Assembly: GCF_000381025.1 (NCBI RefSeq)
Contig: NZ_KB905816.1
Coordinates: 248,001 to 312,000, forward strand
Length of the DNA: 64,000 bases
Direction: 5' to 3'
From: Streptomyces sulphureus DSM 40104
GTDB taxonomy: Bacteria > Actinomycetota > Actinomycetes > Streptomycetales > Streptomycetaceae
Shown here: piece after piece, positions 25,578 through 35,767 of the stretch
Layout of the letters: the number at the start of each line of letters is the position of its first letter
Numbering within the stretch: the first letter of the stretch is position 1
Program-made: the position numbers and the translations under genes
The notes under the pieces: generated by a model
Databases searched by the model: none
Told to the model about the DNA's origin: nothing
What the model saw: the letters and a program-made list of their open reading frames with translations, nothing else

Positions 25578-26381
25578 ATGAGCGAGAAGACGGAGGCGCA
25601 GACCTCGGGGAGGACCAGGGGAGGCGCCGGCTCCGTGCAGTCCGTCGACCGCGCCGTGAGCGTGCTGGAGATACTGGCGCGGCACGGGGAAGTCGGTGTG
25701 ACGGAAATAGCCGAGGAGTTGGGGGTGCACAAGTCGACGGCCTTCCGGCTGCTCGGCGTGCTGGAGGCACGCGGCCTCGTCGCGCAGGAGCAGGACCGCG
25801 GCAAGTACTATCTCGGCTCAGGGGTGTTGAGGCTCGCCGGTGCCGCCGCCGCACGCCTCGACGTCTCCCAGGAGGGCGCCCCGGTCTGCCGCGATCTCGC
25901 CGAGGAGGCCGGCGAGACGGCGAACATCGCCATCCTCGACGACGACGCGGCGGTCAACATCATGCAGGCGCGGGGGTCTTCCTCCGTGACGGCGCAGAAC
26001 TGGCTCGGCCGCCGGACACCGCTCCACGCCACGTCGAGCGGCAAGACACTCCTCGCCCACGAGCCGAGGTCCGTCCAGGAAAGCGTCCTCTCGCGCGAAC
26101 TGCCCCGTCTCACCGAGTACACCCTCACCTCGCCCGCCGACCTCCGCGAAGAGCTGCGGACCACGGTGCGGAACGGATACGCCGTCGCCACCGACGAGTT
26201 GGAGATCGGCCTCCACGCCGTCGCCGCCCCGGTGCGGGCGCACGACGGCAAAGTCATCGGCGCCATCAGCGTCTCCGGGCCGTCGTACCGTCTCGGCGGC
26301 GAGGGACGGCTGCCGGAGGTCGCGAAGCGGACGATGGCGGCGGCGCAGGACCTCTCCCGCCGCATGGGGTACGCGCTCTAG
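25578..26381 (+). CDS. IclR family transcriptional regulator
   Basis: 267 residues. Winged helix-turn-helix at about 20-80 (SVQSVDRAVSVLEILARHGEVGVTEIAEELGVHKSTAFRLLGVLEARGLV) and an IclR effector domain (ETANIAILDDDAAVNI, PLHATSSGKTLLAHE, NGYAVATDELEIGLHAVAAPV, GAISVSGPSYRL). Start ATG 25578 with AAGGAG at 25567-25572. It stands between the two halves of the betaine locus, divergent from the ferredoxin genes and ahead of the dimethylglycine oxidase gene, so it is the likely regulator; the ligand would be betaine or a demethylated product. Confidence 0.92.
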   Translation: MSEKTEAQTSGRTRGGAGSVQSVDRAVSVLEILARHGEVGVTEIAEELGVHKSTAFRLLGVLEARGLVAQEQDRGKYYLGSGVLRLAGAAAARLDVSQEGAPVCRDLAEEAGETANIAILDDDAAVNIMQARGSSSVTAQNWLGRRTPLHATSSGKTLLAHEPRSVQESVLSRELPRLTEYTLTSPADLREELRTTVRNGYAVATDELEIGLHAVAAPVRAHDGKVIGAISVSGPSYRLGGEGRLPEVAKRTMAAAQDLSRRMGYAL

Positions 26382-26421
26382 CGCCACTGGCCAACGTCTC
26401 CGTATGACCGGCCGGTTGACG

Positions 26422-26445
26422 CCCCGCGCCGCCCCGTGCGCGGGG
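26422..26445 (+). terminator. Probable terminator after the IclR gene
   Basis: Stem CCCCGCGC / GCGCGGGG (8 base pairs, 8-base loop) starting 41 bases after the IclR stop. It would separate the IclR transcript from the catabolic genes. Confidence 0.5.
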
Positions 26446-26492
26446 TGCGCCCCCTCGCGCCCCGCGCCGGATGCCGCACTCGTCGAGACCTC

Positions 26493-26539
26493 TTGACGCT
26501 GGACGAGCGGCTTTCCCAAGATGTTTCCCATAGCGCAAC
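26493..26539 (+). promoter_or_regulatory. Promoter of the betaine catabolic genes with IclR site 2
   Basis: TTGACG (26493-26498), 18-base spacer, CAAGAT (26517-26522), then at once GTTTCCCATAGCGCAAC (26523-26539), an imperfect palindrome that shares GTTTCNNATNNCGCA with the site beside the ferredoxin gene. An operator at the start of transcription would fit repression by the neighbouring IclR protein. Confidence 0.5.
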
Positions 26540-26942
26540 CAGTCGTGTAAGACGCAACAGTCGCGAGGCTGCGAGTGCGGTGCGGGCACGGGTTCGCCCC
26601 TGCCGCTGCCGTCCTCGGCGCAGCACGCCTCGCCCGCTCCGTCCCGCCGCTTGCCGCGCAGGGCCGGAGGTGTCCCCTCCCCCGCCGGACCGCCTCACCT
26701 GTTCCGGCCGTTCGAGAACCGCGGGGACCGGCCGCGCAAGGCCGCCGGCAACCCCGCATCCCACACCGTGCACCGTGCGCCCGCATGCGGCCCCGCCGCT
26801 GCGGCTCTTCGGCGCCGGTGCCCAACACCGAAATATCACGGGATAGTTGGACCTTCCGCGCTCGGAGGACCTGCTGCCCCGCAGCGCCGCACGTACGCCG
26901 TGCCGCGCACCCAGCGCCCGCCGCACGGAAGGAGCCCGCGGC
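26540..26942 (+). other. Long leader before dimethylglycine oxidase gene
   Basis: About 400 bases without a protein-like frame. One AT-rich dyad, TATC-N4-GATA (26834-26845), lies 98 bases before the ATG and could mark a second promoter. No known riboswitch fold was recognised by eye. Confidence 0.4.
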
Positions 26943-29459
26943 ATGTCGTCTCTCCCGCACTCGAACCAACCGCTCACGCCGCCCGGAAGGCCCTCGGACG
27001 GCGGCCCCCGCGTGGTGATCGTCGGCGCCGGAGTGGTCGGCTCCGCGCTCGCCGACGAGCTCACGGCGCGCGGCGTACTCGACGTCACCGTCGTCGACCG
27101 CGGTCCGCTCCCCGCTACCGGCGGCTCCAGCTCGCACGCTCCCGGCCTGGTCTTCCAGACCCACCCGTCACGGACGATGACCGCCTTCGCCGCCTACACC
27201 GTCGCCAAGTTCCGAGGACTCGCCGACGGCGGCCGTTGCTGTTTCCTCGACGTCGGCGGCCTTGAACTCGCCACGTCTCAGGCGCGGTTGGCGGAGTTGC
27301 ACCGGCGGGCCGGCCTCGCCACCTCGTGGGGAGTACGGGCCGAAGTCGTCTCACCCGAGCGCTGCGGCGAGCTGTGGCCGCTCCTCGACACCGCGGCGGT
27401 GCTCGGCGGCCTCCACACCCCGCAGGACGGCCTCGCGCGCGCGGTGCCCGCATGCCGGGCGCAGCTCGCCAGGGCGGAGGCCCGCGGCGCCAGGCTGCTG
27501 GAGCGGTGCGCCGTCGTCGGCGTCGAGCGGACCGCCGGGGCCGTCACGGGCGTCGCGACGGAGCAGGGGCACCTTCCGTGCGACGTGCTCGTCTGCGCAG
27601 CCGGACTGTGGGGGGCCCAACTCGGGGCGCTCGCAGGGTTCGAGGTGCCGCTGCTGCCGATGGCGCACCAGTACGCCCGCACTCACGCTCTCCCCGCCCT
27701 CGCCCAGCGGGCGGACGGCGGCGCCGTGTTCGCAGAGGCGTCCCGGCCGATCCTGCGCCATCAGGACCACTCCCTCTACTTCCGCGAGCACCTTGCCGAG
27801 GGGGAACTGGGCATCGGCAGCTACGCCCATCCCCCGCTCCCCCTGGACCCGCAGGCTCCCCCTACGCACTCCGAGACGACGCCGAATCCGTCGCAACTCC
27901 CCTTCACACAGGACCTGTTCGGTCCGTCCATGCGGGAGAGCGCCCGGCTGCTGCCGATCCTCGAAGGGATGGAGCCGCGGCACGGCATCGACGGAATCCT
28001 GTCTTTCACCCCCGACGGTATGCCGCTCCTCGGGGAGGCCCCGGGGGTGCGCGGCTGCTGGCTCGCGGAGGCGGTCTGGGTGACCCACTCGGCGGGCGCG
28101 GCGCGGGCGGTCGCCGAGGCGCTCGTCGACGGCCGCTCCTCGCTCGACCTGCACGAGTGCGACCCCGGACGGTTCGCGGCGGGCGAGCTGTCCCCCGCCC
28201 TGGTCCGCGAGCGCGCCGTGGACGAGTTCCGCGACGTCTACGCGATCCGCCATCCCGAGGCACCAACGGACCGCCACTCGCCGCACACCTCTCCGTGCCA
28301 CGCCCGCCACCTCGAACTCGACGCCGAGATGGGTGAGTCGGACGGCCGTCGGACCCCGCGGTGGTACGCGGTCAACGCACCGCGGCGCGAGGACACCACC
28401 TGGGCCGGGCGGCACCGCTCCCCCGCGATCGCCGCCGAGGCCCGTGCCGTACGCACCGCAGCGGGGCTCTTCGACCTGAGCTGGCGCAGGCGGATCGAGG
28501 TCACGGGTCCCGGAGGCGTGTCCCTCCTGGAGCGTTCTCTGACCCGGAGGCTGCCCGATGTTCCGGGCGGGAGCGTCCGCGCGCTCTTCCTCGACGAGGC
28601 CGCCGGCATCCGCGGCGACGCGCACCTGGCGGAGGTGGCCCCGCAGCGCTGGCTCCTCACGACGCGGGCGCCCGGAATCGTCGAACTATTGGCGCGTGAC
28701 GCGGAGTTGGGCACCCACGTGGCAGAGGTGACCGGTGGATGCTGCCGGCTCGGCCTGTGGGGACCGCACGCCGGGGAGGTGCTCCGCTCGGCCGGGACCG
28801 TACGCCGCGCAGGCGACCGGTCCGCTGACGTGCGCCTCGTCTGGATCGGGCGGGTGCCGGTGACCGCCGTGCGCTCCGAGGAGTTCGGCGAGCCCGGCTG
28901 GGAACTGCACACCGACGCCGATCTCGGGCCGGCGCTGTGGGACACGCTGCGTGCGGCGGGCAGGGGACTCGGCCTCGTCCCGGCGGGCCTCGCGGCCCTG
29001 GAGACGCTGCGATTGGAGGCCGGAGTCCCGGAGTGGGGGCGGGAGTTGAGCGCCGAGTGCCTGCCGTCGGAGGCCGGCCTCGACCGGGCCGTCGACCCGG
29101 GGCACACCGGGTTCACAGGGCTGGCGGCGCTGCACGGTGCTGCCCCGCCGCGCCGCCGGCTCGTCCGGCTCACGCTCGACGACCCCGACGCCGCGGTGCT
29201 CGGCGGTGAGCCGGTGCGGGTCGCGGGCGCCCCGGCCGGGCACGTCACCGGCGCCGCGTTCGCACCCGCGGCCGGTCGCTGCCTCGCTTTCGCCTGGCTG
29301 CCGGCGCGGGCCGCCGTGCCCGAAACCCCCGTCGACGTCGAGTACTTCGGCGAACGGCTCGCCGCGACCGTACGTGCGGAGCCGGAACGCCCCGCAGGCG
29401 CCTTCGCCGTCGCGTCGCTCGCCGAAACCCCGGCGGCGACGAGCGGCGCCCCCGGGTGA
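26943..29459 (+). CDS. Dimethylglycine oxidase (FAD oxidase fused to GcvT-like domain)
   Basis: 838 residues, same length class and same order of blocks as Arthrobacter dimethylglycine oxidase. N-terminal FAD domain: [17 protein letters not shown], then [20 protein letters not shown], where His65 matches the covalently flavinylated His of the family; [38 protein letters not shown] follow. From about residue 470 a GcvT/aminomethyltransferase-like folate domain ([72 protein letters not shown]). It converts dimethylglycine to sarcosine, passing the one-carbon unit to folate or releasing formaldehyde. Start ATG with AAGGAG upstream. Sarcosine dehydrogenase is the main alternative. Confidence 0.88.
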   Translation: MSSLPHSNQPLTPPGRPSDGGPRVVIVGAGVVGSALADELTARGVLDVTVVDRGPLPATGGSSSHAPGLVFQTHPSRTMTAFAAYTVAKFRGLADGGRCCFLDVGGLELATSQARLAELHRRAGLATSWGVRAEVVSPERCGELWPLLDTAAVLGGLHTPQDGLARAVPACRAQLARAEARGARLLERCAVVGVERTAGAVTGVATEQGHLPCDVLVCAAGLWGAQLGALAGFEVPLLPMAHQYARTHALPALAQRADGGAVFAEASRPILRHQDHSLYFREHLAEGELGIGSYAHPPLPLDPQAPPTHSETTPNPSQLPFTQDLFGPSMRESARLLPILEGMEPRHGIDGILSFTPDGMPLLGEAPGVRGCWLAEAVWVTHSAGAARAVAEALVDGRSSLDLHECDPGRFAAGELSPALVRERAVDEFRDVYAIRHPEAPTDRHSPHTSPCHARHLELDAEMGESDGRRTPRWYAVNAPRREDTTWAGRHRSPAIAAEARAVRTAAGLFDLSWRRRIEVTGPGGVSLLERSLTRRLPDVPGGSVRALFLDEAAGIRGDAHLAEVAPQRWLLTTRAPGIVELLARDAELGTHVAEVTGGCCRLGLWGPHAGEVLRSAGTVRRAGDRSADVRLVWIGRVPVTAVRSEEFGEPGWELHTDADLGPALWDTLRAAGRGLGLVPAGLAALETLRLEAGVPEWGRELSAECLPSEAGLDRAVDPGHTGFTGLAALHGAAPPRRRLVRLTLDDPDAAVLGGEPVRVAGAPAGHVTGAAFAPAAGRCLAFAWLPARAAVPETPVDVEYFGERLAATVRAEPERPAGAFAVASLAETPAATSGAPG

Positions 29460-29506
29460 CGGGGTACCGCCGGAAGCAGCCGATTCGCACCTCCAGGAGT
29501 TGCACC

Positions 29507-30724
29507 ATGGATGCAGACGTCATCGTCCTCGGGCTCGGCGCGATGGGCAGTGCCGCGGCCCACCGTCTCGCCGCACGGGGCGCCACCGTGCTCGGCCTCG
29601 AACGCCACGGCCCTGCGCACGACCGCGGCTCCAGCCACGGCAGCTCGCGGATCATCCGCCAGGCGTACTTCGAGGACCCCGCGTACGTACCGCTCCTGCT
29701 GCGCTCGTACGAGCTCTTCGGCGAACTGGAAGAGGAGAGCGGACGTGCGCTCCTCACCCGGTGCGGCGGGTTGATGATCGGCCCGGCCGGGAGCCGTACC
29801 GTTGCGGGGAGCCTGGACTCGGCGCGCCGCTGGGAGCTCCCGCACGAGCTCCTCGACGCCTCCCAACTCCGGCGCAGGCACCCGACATTCGCCCCTGGTG
29901 AGGACGAGGTCGCTGTCTGGGAGCCGCGCGCGGGCGCCGTGCGCCCCGAGGCGACCGTTGCGGCGCAACTCGCACTCGCCGCGAGGTCGGGTGCCGAACT
30001 GCGGTTCCACGAACCGGCGTTCACCTGGGAAGAGTTGCCGGGAGGCCGGGGGGTGCGCGTGGAGACCGCCCGTGGTGTGCACACCGCGGCACAGCTCGCC
30101 GTCTGCCCCGGCGCATGGGCTCCCCGGCTTCTCGACGGCCTCGGGGTGCCGTTCGCCGTCGAGCGGCACGTGCAGCAGTGGTTCCAACCGGACGGCGGCA
30201 CCGGCCCGTTCGGGCCCGAGCGGCACCCGGTCTACATCTGGGAGGACGGGCGGGCCGTGCAGGTCTACGGTTTCCCCGCCCTCGACGGGCCCGAGGGCGG
30301 CGTCAAGGCGGCTTTCTTCCGCAACGGCACCGACTGCGACCCCGAGCACCTCGACCGCAGCGTCCATCCCTCCGAGACGCGGGCCCTCGCCCGCCACCTC
30401 GCACCCCGCCTCCCGTCGCTCCCCGGTGCCTTCCTCCGCGGCGACCCCTGCATGTACACCACCACCCCGGACGAGCACTTCGTCCTGGGACGCCATCCCG
30501 CGCACCCGGGGACGACCGTCGTCGTCTGCGGGTTCTCCGGCCACGGCTTCAAGTTCGCGCCGGTGGTCGGCGAGATCACCGCGGAGCTGCTCCTCGACGG
30601 CGCGACCCGCCATCCCGTCGCGCTCTTCGACCCGACGCGGTTCTCCGTAGCCGACGCGCCGCCTTCCGCCACCCCTGCCACGCCTCAGCACAGCGTCCAC
30701 CGCACCCGAGGAGCCTCCCGATGA
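29507..30724 (+). CDS. Monomeric sarcosine oxidase (MSOX/SolA family)
   Basis: 405 residues. FAD motif [18 protein letters not shown] at the start, then [21 protein letters not shown], a family hallmark, and the covalent flavin Cys at residue 315 in [12 protein letters not shown], the same number as in characterised monomeric sarcosine oxidase. [16 protein letters not shown] closes the FAD site. It oxidises sarcosine to glycine, formaldehyde and H2O2; N-methyltryptophan oxidase is a close relative. ATG 29507 (AGGAG upstream) is chosen over the in-frame start at 29456 that overlaps the previous gene. Overlaps the Rieske oxygenase by four bases. Confidence 0.9.
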   Translation: MDADVIVLGLGAMGSAAAHRLAARGATVLGLERHGPAHDRGSSHGSSRIIRQAYFEDPAYVPLLLRSYELFGELEEESGRALLTRCGGLMIGPAGSRTVAGSLDSARRWELPHELLDASQLRRRHPTFAPGEDEVAVWEPRAGAVRPEATVAAQLALAARSGAELRFHEPAFTWEELPGGRGVRVETARGVHTAAQLAVCPGAWAPRLLDGLGVPFAVERHVQQWFQPDGGTGPFGPERHPVYIWEDGRAVQVYGFPALDGPEGGVKAAFFRNGTDCDPEHLDRSVHPSETRALARHLAPRLPSLPGAFLRGDPCMYTTTPDEHFVLGRHPAHPGTTVVVCGFSGHGFKFAPVVGEITAELLLDGATRHPVALFDPTRFSVADAPPSATPATPQHSVHRTRGASR

Positions 30725-31854
30725 CGTCCGCAACCAGCCTCCTGGCCACACTGCCGGGGACCCGCTACACCGACCCGGCGGAGTTCGCACGCGAGCAGCA
30801 GCACCTTCTGGAACGCCACTGGTTCTGCGCGGCGAGGTGCGCGGACCTCGACGCGCCCGGCTCCTACCGGACGGCCCAAGTCGGCCGTGAGAACGTGGTG
30901 TTGGTCCGGGACCGCGACGGCAGCCTGCGCGCCTTCCTCAACGTCTGCCGGCACCGCGGCGCCCGGCTGTGCACCGCGGAGTCCGGCGCCGTGCGGCGTT
31001 CGCTCCAGTGCCCCTACCACGCGTGGACGTACGGTCTCGACGGGCGGCTCGTCTCGGCGCCCAACCTCGCCGGCATGCCCGACCTCGATCGCACGGCGTA
31101 CGGCCTGCACCGCGTCGCGCTGCACGAGTGGCTCGGGTACGCCTGGGTCTGCCTCGCGCCGGAGCCGCCGTCCTTCGACGCGACCGTGCGCGCCCAGGTC
31201 ACCGAACGGCTCGGGGACGCGCGGGCGGTGGAGCGGTACGGCGTCGAACGGCTGGCGCTCGGCCGACGCGTCTCCTACGACGTCGCGGCCAACTGGAAAC
31301 TGATCGTCGAGAACTTCATGGAGTGCTACCACTGCGCGACGATCCACCCCGAACTCACCGAGGTGCTACCGGAGTTCGCGGGCGGCCTCGCGGCGCAGTA
31401 CTGGGTGGGCCACGGCCCCGAGTTCGGGAGCGAGGTGGACGGGTTCACCGTCGACGGCGGCGCGGGCTTCGCACGGCTCCCCGAGGTGCCGGCCTCCCAC
31501 GACCGCAGGTACTACGCGGCTACCGTGCGCCCGCAGGTCTTCCTCAACCTCCTCCCCGACCACGTCGTGCTGCACCGCATGGTTCCCCTCTCCCCCGCGC
31601 GCACCCTCGTCGAGTGCGACTGGCTCTACGCCCCGGAGGTGGTCGCTTCCGGCGACGACGTCTCCCGCTCCGTCGAGCTGTTCCACCGGGTCAACCTCCA
31701 GGACTTCGAGGCGTGCGAGCGGACGCAGCCCTCGATGGACTCGCGCGCCTACCGCGCCGGCGGCGTCCTCGTGCCGAGCGAGCACCACCTGGCGGGGTTC
31801 CACGCGTGGGTGGACGAGGAACTCGCAGCCGGCGAGCGGACCGCAGCGGGGTGA
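30721..31854 (+). CDS. gbcA: Rieske non-haem iron oxygenase, GbcA-like (glycine betaine demethylase)
   Basis: 377 residues. N-terminal Rieske domain with Cys76, His78, Cys97 and His100 (CRHRG...CPYHAW) and C-terminal catalytic domain with the iron ligands His204 and His209 in [13 protein letters not shown]. Such enzymes hydroxylate an N-methyl group of quaternary amines (betaine, stachydrine, carnitine). Glycine betaine is inferred because the two genes before it handle dimethylglycine and sarcosine. ATG overlaps the sarcosine oxidase stop (ATGA). Electrons would come from the separate ferredoxin and reductase at 23.8-25.3 kb. Confidence 0.85.
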   Translation: MTSATSLLATLPGTRYTDPAEFAREQQHLLERHWFCAARCADLDAPGSYRTAQVGRENVVLVRDRDGSLRAFLNVCRHRGARLCTAESGAVRRSLQCPYHAWTYGLDGRLVSAPNLAGMPDLDRTAYGLHRVALHEWLGYAWVCLAPEPPSFDATVRAQVTERLGDARAVERYGVERLALGRRVSYDVAANWKLIVENFMECYHCATIHPELTEVLPEFAGGLAAQYWVGHGPEFGSEVDGFTVDGGAGFARLPEVPASHDRRYYAATVRPQVFLNLLPDHVVLHRMVPLSPARTLVECDWLYAPEVVASGDDVSRSVELFHRVNLQDFEACERTQPSMDSRAYRAGGVLVPSEHHLAGFHAWVDEELAAGERTAAG

Positions 31855-31964
31855 CCTCCCGGATGTCACACCGTCCGCCGCGGCCGCGTCGTACGTGCGG
31901 CGGGCCGGACCCGGTCCGCCGCAGCCTGCGGGGCGGCCGTGCGCCGCCCGGGAAGGAGAGACGC

Positions 31965-33134
31965 ATGACGGACCGGGTGACGATCGTGGGCGGCGGTATC
32001 GCCGGGCTCACCGCCGCGGTCGCCTGCGCGGAGAGGGGCGTGCCCGTCACGCTCCACGAGGCCCACCGCACCCTCGGCGGGCGCGGGCGCGCCACCGACC
32101 CGCCCTACGTGGCGCACGAGGGCGCACACGTCTTCTACGCCGACGGACCGCACTGGACGTGGCTCGAGGAACGTGGTTTCACAGGAGAGTTGGGCCGCCC
32201 ACGGTTGCGTGACGCACGGCTCGCCTTCGTGCGCCGCGGGAGGCTGCGGGGGCTGCCGCCCGCCGGCATGATGCGCATGGCCTCGCCTTGGCGGCCCCGC
32301 ACCGCCCCCGTGGACGAGACCTTCCACGAGTGGGCCTCCGCACGCTGGGGCGAGGAGGCAGCACGCGCGGCGGCCAACGCCGTCGCCGTCACGACTTTCG
32401 ACGCCGACACGGGACGCCTCTCCGCCGCCTTCGTCTGGCAGCTCTACCGCAGGGTCTTCGCGCCGAAGCCACCGGCCGTCCGATGGGTGGTCGGCGGGTG
32501 GCAGGCGGTGCTCGGCCGAATGGCGGCACGCGCCCGGGAGTTGGGCGTCGAGATCGCCCTCGGGTCGCGGGTCGAAGCGCTTCCCGAGACGGGCCCGGTC
32601 GTCGTCGCCACCGAACTTGCCGCGGCGCGCCGGCTGTTGGGCGACGACGCGCTGCACTGGGAGAGCGGGCACTGCGTCCTGCTCGACCTGGCGGTACGCC
32701 GCCGCACAGGGGACCGCTTCCTCGTTTTCGACCTCGACTCGGGCGGGTTCCACGAGTCGTACTCGTTTCAGGACCCGACCACGGCCCCGGCCGGCGAGTC
32801 GCTCTTCCAGCTCGACATGCCGGTCCGCGCCGACGATTCGACGACGCAGGCCAGGGCACGTCTCGACGCGCTCGCCGACCTCGCGCTGCCCGGCCGGCAC
32901 GGCCGCACCGTCTGGCAGCGCACCGCCACCGCCCGCGGCCGGAGCGGCGCGATCGACCTGCCGGGCAGCACGTGGCGGGACCGTCCGGCCATCGACCGCG
33001 GCGACGGGGTCTTCCTCGCCGGCGACATGGTGGCGGCGCCGGGCATGCGCGGCGAGATCTCGGTGCTCAGCGGCGTGCGGGCGGCCGAGGGCGCCGTGGA
33101 GGCGTTGCGCAGGAGCGCGGTGCGCGCCCGTTGA
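31965..33134 (+). CDS. FAD-dependent oxidoreductase, phytoene desaturase/amine oxidase-like
   Basis: 389 residues. Starts with VTIVGGGIAGLTAAVACAERGVPVTLHEAHRTLGGRGRAT, i.e. the dinucleotide-binding motif plus GGR of flavin amine oxidases and carotenoid desaturases; the C-terminal flavin block is DGVFLAGDMVAAPGMRGEISVLSG. The middle does not match a subfamily I can name. ATG 31965 has AAGGAG upstream. It follows the oxygenase gene by 110 bases in the same direction and ends at a strong terminator, so it may belong to the betaine transcript, but no step there needs it. Function unknown. Confidence 0.75.
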   Translation: MTDRVTIVGGGIAGLTAAVACAERGVPVTLHEAHRTLGGRGRATDPPYVAHEGAHVFYADGPHWTWLEERGFTGELGRPRLRDARLAFVRRGRLRGLPPAGMMRMASPWRPRTAPVDETFHEWASARWGEEAARAAANAVAVTTFDADTGRLSAAFVWQLYRRVFAPKPPAVRWVVGGWQAVLGRMAARARELGVEIALGSRVEALPETGPVVVATELAAARRLLGDDALHWESGHCVLLDLAVRRRTGDRFLVFDLDSGGFHESYSFQDPTTAPAGESLFQLDMPVRADDSTTQARARLDALADLALPGRHGRTVWQRTATARGRSGAIDLPGSTWRDRPAIDRGDGVFLAGDMVAAPGMRGEISVLSGVRAAEGAVEALRRSAVRAR

Positions 33135-33142
33135 CCGGTTGC

Positions 33143-33173
33143 GGAGCCGCGGCCGGTTGCTGGCCGCGGCTCC
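33143..33173. terminator. Bidirectional terminator closing the betaine locus
   Basis: Perfect 12-base-pair stem GGAGCCGCGGCC / GGCCGCGGCTCC with a 7-base loop, nine bases after the FAD oxidoreductase stop and 40 bases after the convergent peptidase gene. Confidence 0.85.
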
Positions 33174-33213
33174 GGGCGGGGCGTCCGCCAAGTGGCCTTG
33201 TGCGGCGGCGTGT

Positions 33214-34554
33214 TCACGCTCGGCCGCGCACCATGGCGAGGAGCCGGTCGAGGATGCGGAAGCCGTCGGCTCGTAGGCCGTTGTGCTCGTACTCGCTCGT
33301 CACCCATGTGCGCAGGTTGCGGACGCGGTCGGCGGTGGCGAGGGAGTGCGCCGTGTCGACGTAGAAGTCGTGGAAGTAGACGGCTGCCGCTGCGGGGACC
33401 TCGTTCGCCGCGAGCTGGTTCGGGTCGTAGAGCGGGGGCCAGTCGCCGCGCGCGTGGAGCGCTTCGGCCGCGCCTTCGAGCGGACGCAAGGCGGGGTCGG
33501 CGCGGAACGCCCAGGGGAAGGGTGCCTCGCCGGTGAGCGGTACGGGGCCGCCCGCCTCCAGCGCGGCAGCGGCGTCCAGCTCCGGGGATGCGTCGCGGAC
33601 GCGCTGGGCCGCCCAACGGGTGGGCCCGGCCTGGTCGAAGGAGGGCTCCACCATCAGCGGAAAGAGCGGCATCTGCGCGAAGGAGACGATCGCGGCGGTC
33701 TGCGCGAGGAAAGCGTCGGAGAACCGGCGCGGGACCGTACCGCCCGCGTCGGCGCCCCCGGTGAACGCCTCCTGGAGCAAGTGGTGGAGGACCTCGGCGC
33801 CGGTGTCGGCGCCGAGGACGTTGCCCAGCGCCTGGAAGCGTTCGGCCGTCAACTCCCCGCCGTCCGGCAGCAGTACGGGTTCGCGGAGCAGCTCACGCAC
33901 GATCGTGCGGACCGTCTCGACGTCCTGCGGGTACCGCTCGTAGTACGCCTCGACGCGATGCGCACAACGGCGGAAGGCCGCGCGCCAGGAGTCGGCCGCG
34001 TCGACCCCGAGCGCCGGCAGGCCGCCCGTGAGCAGCGCCTCGCGGAGTCCTTCCGGCGCGTGCGACAGGTAGCTGAGGGCGCAGAAGCCGCCGAAGCTCT
34101 GACCGAGCACGCTCCACGGCTCGTCGCCGAGGAGCGCATGCCGTATCGCCTCGCAGTCCTGCACGATCGTGTCGGCCCTGAAGTGCGCGAGATACTCGGC
34201 CTGTTGGGACGCGGTGCCCCGGAAGGGGAGGGTGTGCCGGTCGACGGGTGCGGAGAGGCCGGTGCCGCGCTGGTCGAGGAGGAGCACCCGGAACTCCTGG
34301 AGGGCGCGGTCGAGCCAGCCGTCCCTGCCGAGCGGCCGCGGTGCCTTGCCGCCGGGACCTCCCTGGAGGAAGAGGAGCCAGGGGAGCCGCTCTGCCTCCC
34401 GGTCCGGTGCGACGGCCTCGCGCGCGTAGAGGGTGAGGTGTTCGCCTCCGGGGTCGGACGGGTCGAGGGGTACGTGGAAGTGCCTGTCCGTGAGGACGAG
34501 TCCGGGGAGCCGGGTGACGGCTCCGGTGGTCGCTTCGGCGGCGGTCTGCGGCAT
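33214..34554 (-). CDS. Proline iminopeptidase-like alpha/beta hydrolase (S33 family)
   Basis: 446 residues, no signal peptide. It has the oxyanion-hole motif LFLQGGPGGKAPRP, then VLLLDQRGTGLSAPVD, and the nucleophile Ser in VLGQSFGGFCALSYL; a C-terminal His is in SEYEHNGLRADG. This order is that of peptidase family S33, which removes N-terminal proline from peptides; substrates for individual members are often unknown. The ATG at 34554 has GGAAGG upstream. Monocistronic, convergent with the betaine locus. Confidence 0.88.
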   Translation of the reverse strand: MPQTAAEATTGAVTRLPGLVLTDRHFHVPLDPSDPGGEHLTLYAREAVAPDREAERLPWLLFLQGGPGGKAPRPLGRDGWLDRALQEFRVLLLDQRGTGLSAPVDRHTLPFRGTASQQAEYLAHFRADTIVQDCEAIRHALLGDEPWSVLGQSFGGFCALSYLSHAPEGLREALLTGGLPALGVDAADSWRAAFRRCAHRVEAYYERYPQDVETVRTIVRELLREPVLLPDGGELTAERFQALGNVLGADTGAEVLHHLLQEAFTGGADAGGTVPRRFSDAFLAQTAAIVSFAQMPLFPLMVEPSFDQAGPTRWAAQRVRDASPELDAAAALEAGGPVPLTGEAPFPWAFRADPALRPLEGAAEALHARGDWPPLYDPNQLAANEVPAAAAVYFHDFYVDTAHSLATADRVRNLRTWVTSEYEHNGLRADGFRILDRLLAMVRGRA

Positions 34555-34894
34555 GGGTGCGCCTTCCGGTCGTACGGCGGGCGGACTCGTCCGCCGGGAT
34601 GGTGCGGTCCGGGCACGCTATCGGGTCGGGGCAGCGGTAAGAGGGTCGATCGGGCTGTGTGCGCCGGGAGTTGGGTGGCCCGAGAGGAGCACGAGCCGTT
34701 GTTGCGGAGAGGCTTGCGGGCGGCATGTCGCGGTGACGGCGTGACTTGCGCCGGGCGCTCGGAGCGCGCGGCGCACGCCCGCTCGTCGACCGTCGGACCT
34801 GCGGCGCACGCCCCTCCTCCTCGCGGAAGGACGGCGGGTGGGCGATCATCGCCCGAGGTCGCCCATCCCGGGCACCGCGATGAGAGGACGAACG
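34555..34894. other. Divergent intergenic region with a 13-base direct repeat
   Basis: 340 bases between the peptidase and aldo-keto reductase genes. GCGGCGCACGCCC occurs at 34768-34780 and 34801-34813, 33 bases apart (three helical turns). No gene seen. Confidence 0.4.
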
Positions 34895-35728
34895 ATGTCA
34901 GAGGTACGCACCGTGGCGCTGCCGAACGGCACCCTCGTGCCTGCACTCGGTCAGGGCACCTGGCGCATGGCCGAGGACCGTGGGAAGCGGAGTGCCGAGC
35001 TCGCCGCGCTCCGCCGGGGTCTGGAGCTGGGGCTCACCCTCGTCGACACGGCGGAGATGTACGCGGAAGGCGCTGCCGAGGAGCTCGTGGGCGAAGCCCT
35101 GCGGGGGCACAGGGACGAGGTCTTTCTCGTCTCCAAGGTTCTGCCCTCGCACGCCGGCGCACGGGACGTCGCGCGCGCCTGCCACGACAGCATGAGCCGG
35201 CTCGAAACGGAGCACATCGACCTCTACCTGCTCCACTGGCGGGGAACAGTGCCGCTGGAGGAGACCGTCGACGCCTTCGAACGGCTCCAGCAGGCTGGTT
35301 CGATCGGCGCGTGGGGCGTGAGCAACCTCGACACCGACGACCTCGCCCAACTCCCCGACGGCGCCCTCCCGCAGACCGACCAGGTCCTCTACAACCTCTC
35401 GCGCAGGGGCCCCGAGTACGACCTGCTCCCCCGCCTGCGCGAACTGTCGGTCCCCGCGATGGCGTACTCACCGGTGGAGCAGGGCCGCATCCTCCAGGAG
35501 CCGGCACTGCACTCCGTCGCCGACGCGCACGACGCGACCCCCGCCCAGGTGGCGCTCGCCTGGGTGTTGCGCGGCGGCGACACCATCGCCATCCCGAAGG
35601 CCGGCACCAACGCCCACGTGGAGGAGAACCGCAAGGCCCTCGACCTCCACCTCACCGCGGACGACCTCGCCGCACTGGACGCGGCCTTCCCACCACCGTC
35701 GCAGAAGCAGCCGCTCGACATCCTGTGA
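34895..35728 (+). CDS. Aldo/keto reductase
   Basis: 277 residues. The AKR catalytic tetrad is visible: Asp and Tyr in VDTAEMYAEG, Lys in LVSKVLPSHA, His in YLLHWRG; the NADPH-binding C-terminal part has AIPKAGTNAHVEENRKAL. It would reduce aldehydes or ketones with NADPH; the substrate is unknown. ATG 34895 (AGAGGA upstream) gives the normal family N-terminus (VRTVALPNGTLVPALGQGTW); starts at 34838 or 34880 would add unmatched residues. A terminator hairpin follows seven bases after the stop. Confidence 0.9.
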   Translation: MSEVRTVALPNGTLVPALGQGTWRMAEDRGKRSAELAALRRGLELGLTLVDTAEMYAEGAAEELVGEALRGHRDEVFLVSKVLPSHAGARDVARACHDSMSRLETEHIDLYLLHWRGTVPLEETVDAFERLQQAGSIGAWGVSNLDTDDLAQLPDGALPQTDQVLYNLSRRGPEYDLLPRLRELSVPAMAYSPVEQGRILQEPALHSVADAHDATPAQVALAWVLRGGDTIAIPKAGTNAHVEENRKALDLHLTADDLAALDAAFPPPSQKQPLDIL

Positions 35729-35735
35729 CACCGGA

Positions 35736-35767
35736 AGGCCGCCCACGGAGGGCGAGTTGGGCGGCCT
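35736..35767 (+). terminator. Terminator of the aldo/keto reductase gene
   Basis: Perfect 10-base-pair stem AGGCCGCCCA / TGGGCGGCCT with a 12-base loop, starting eight bases after the stop. Confidence 0.75.

Noticed and set aside
28238..30790. 850-codon open frame on the - strand opposite the dimethylglycine and sarcosine oxidase genes
   Set aside because: Antisense frame typical of high-GC DNA; its translation is Arg/Ala/Gly-rich with no family blocks, while the + strand has clear enzymes.
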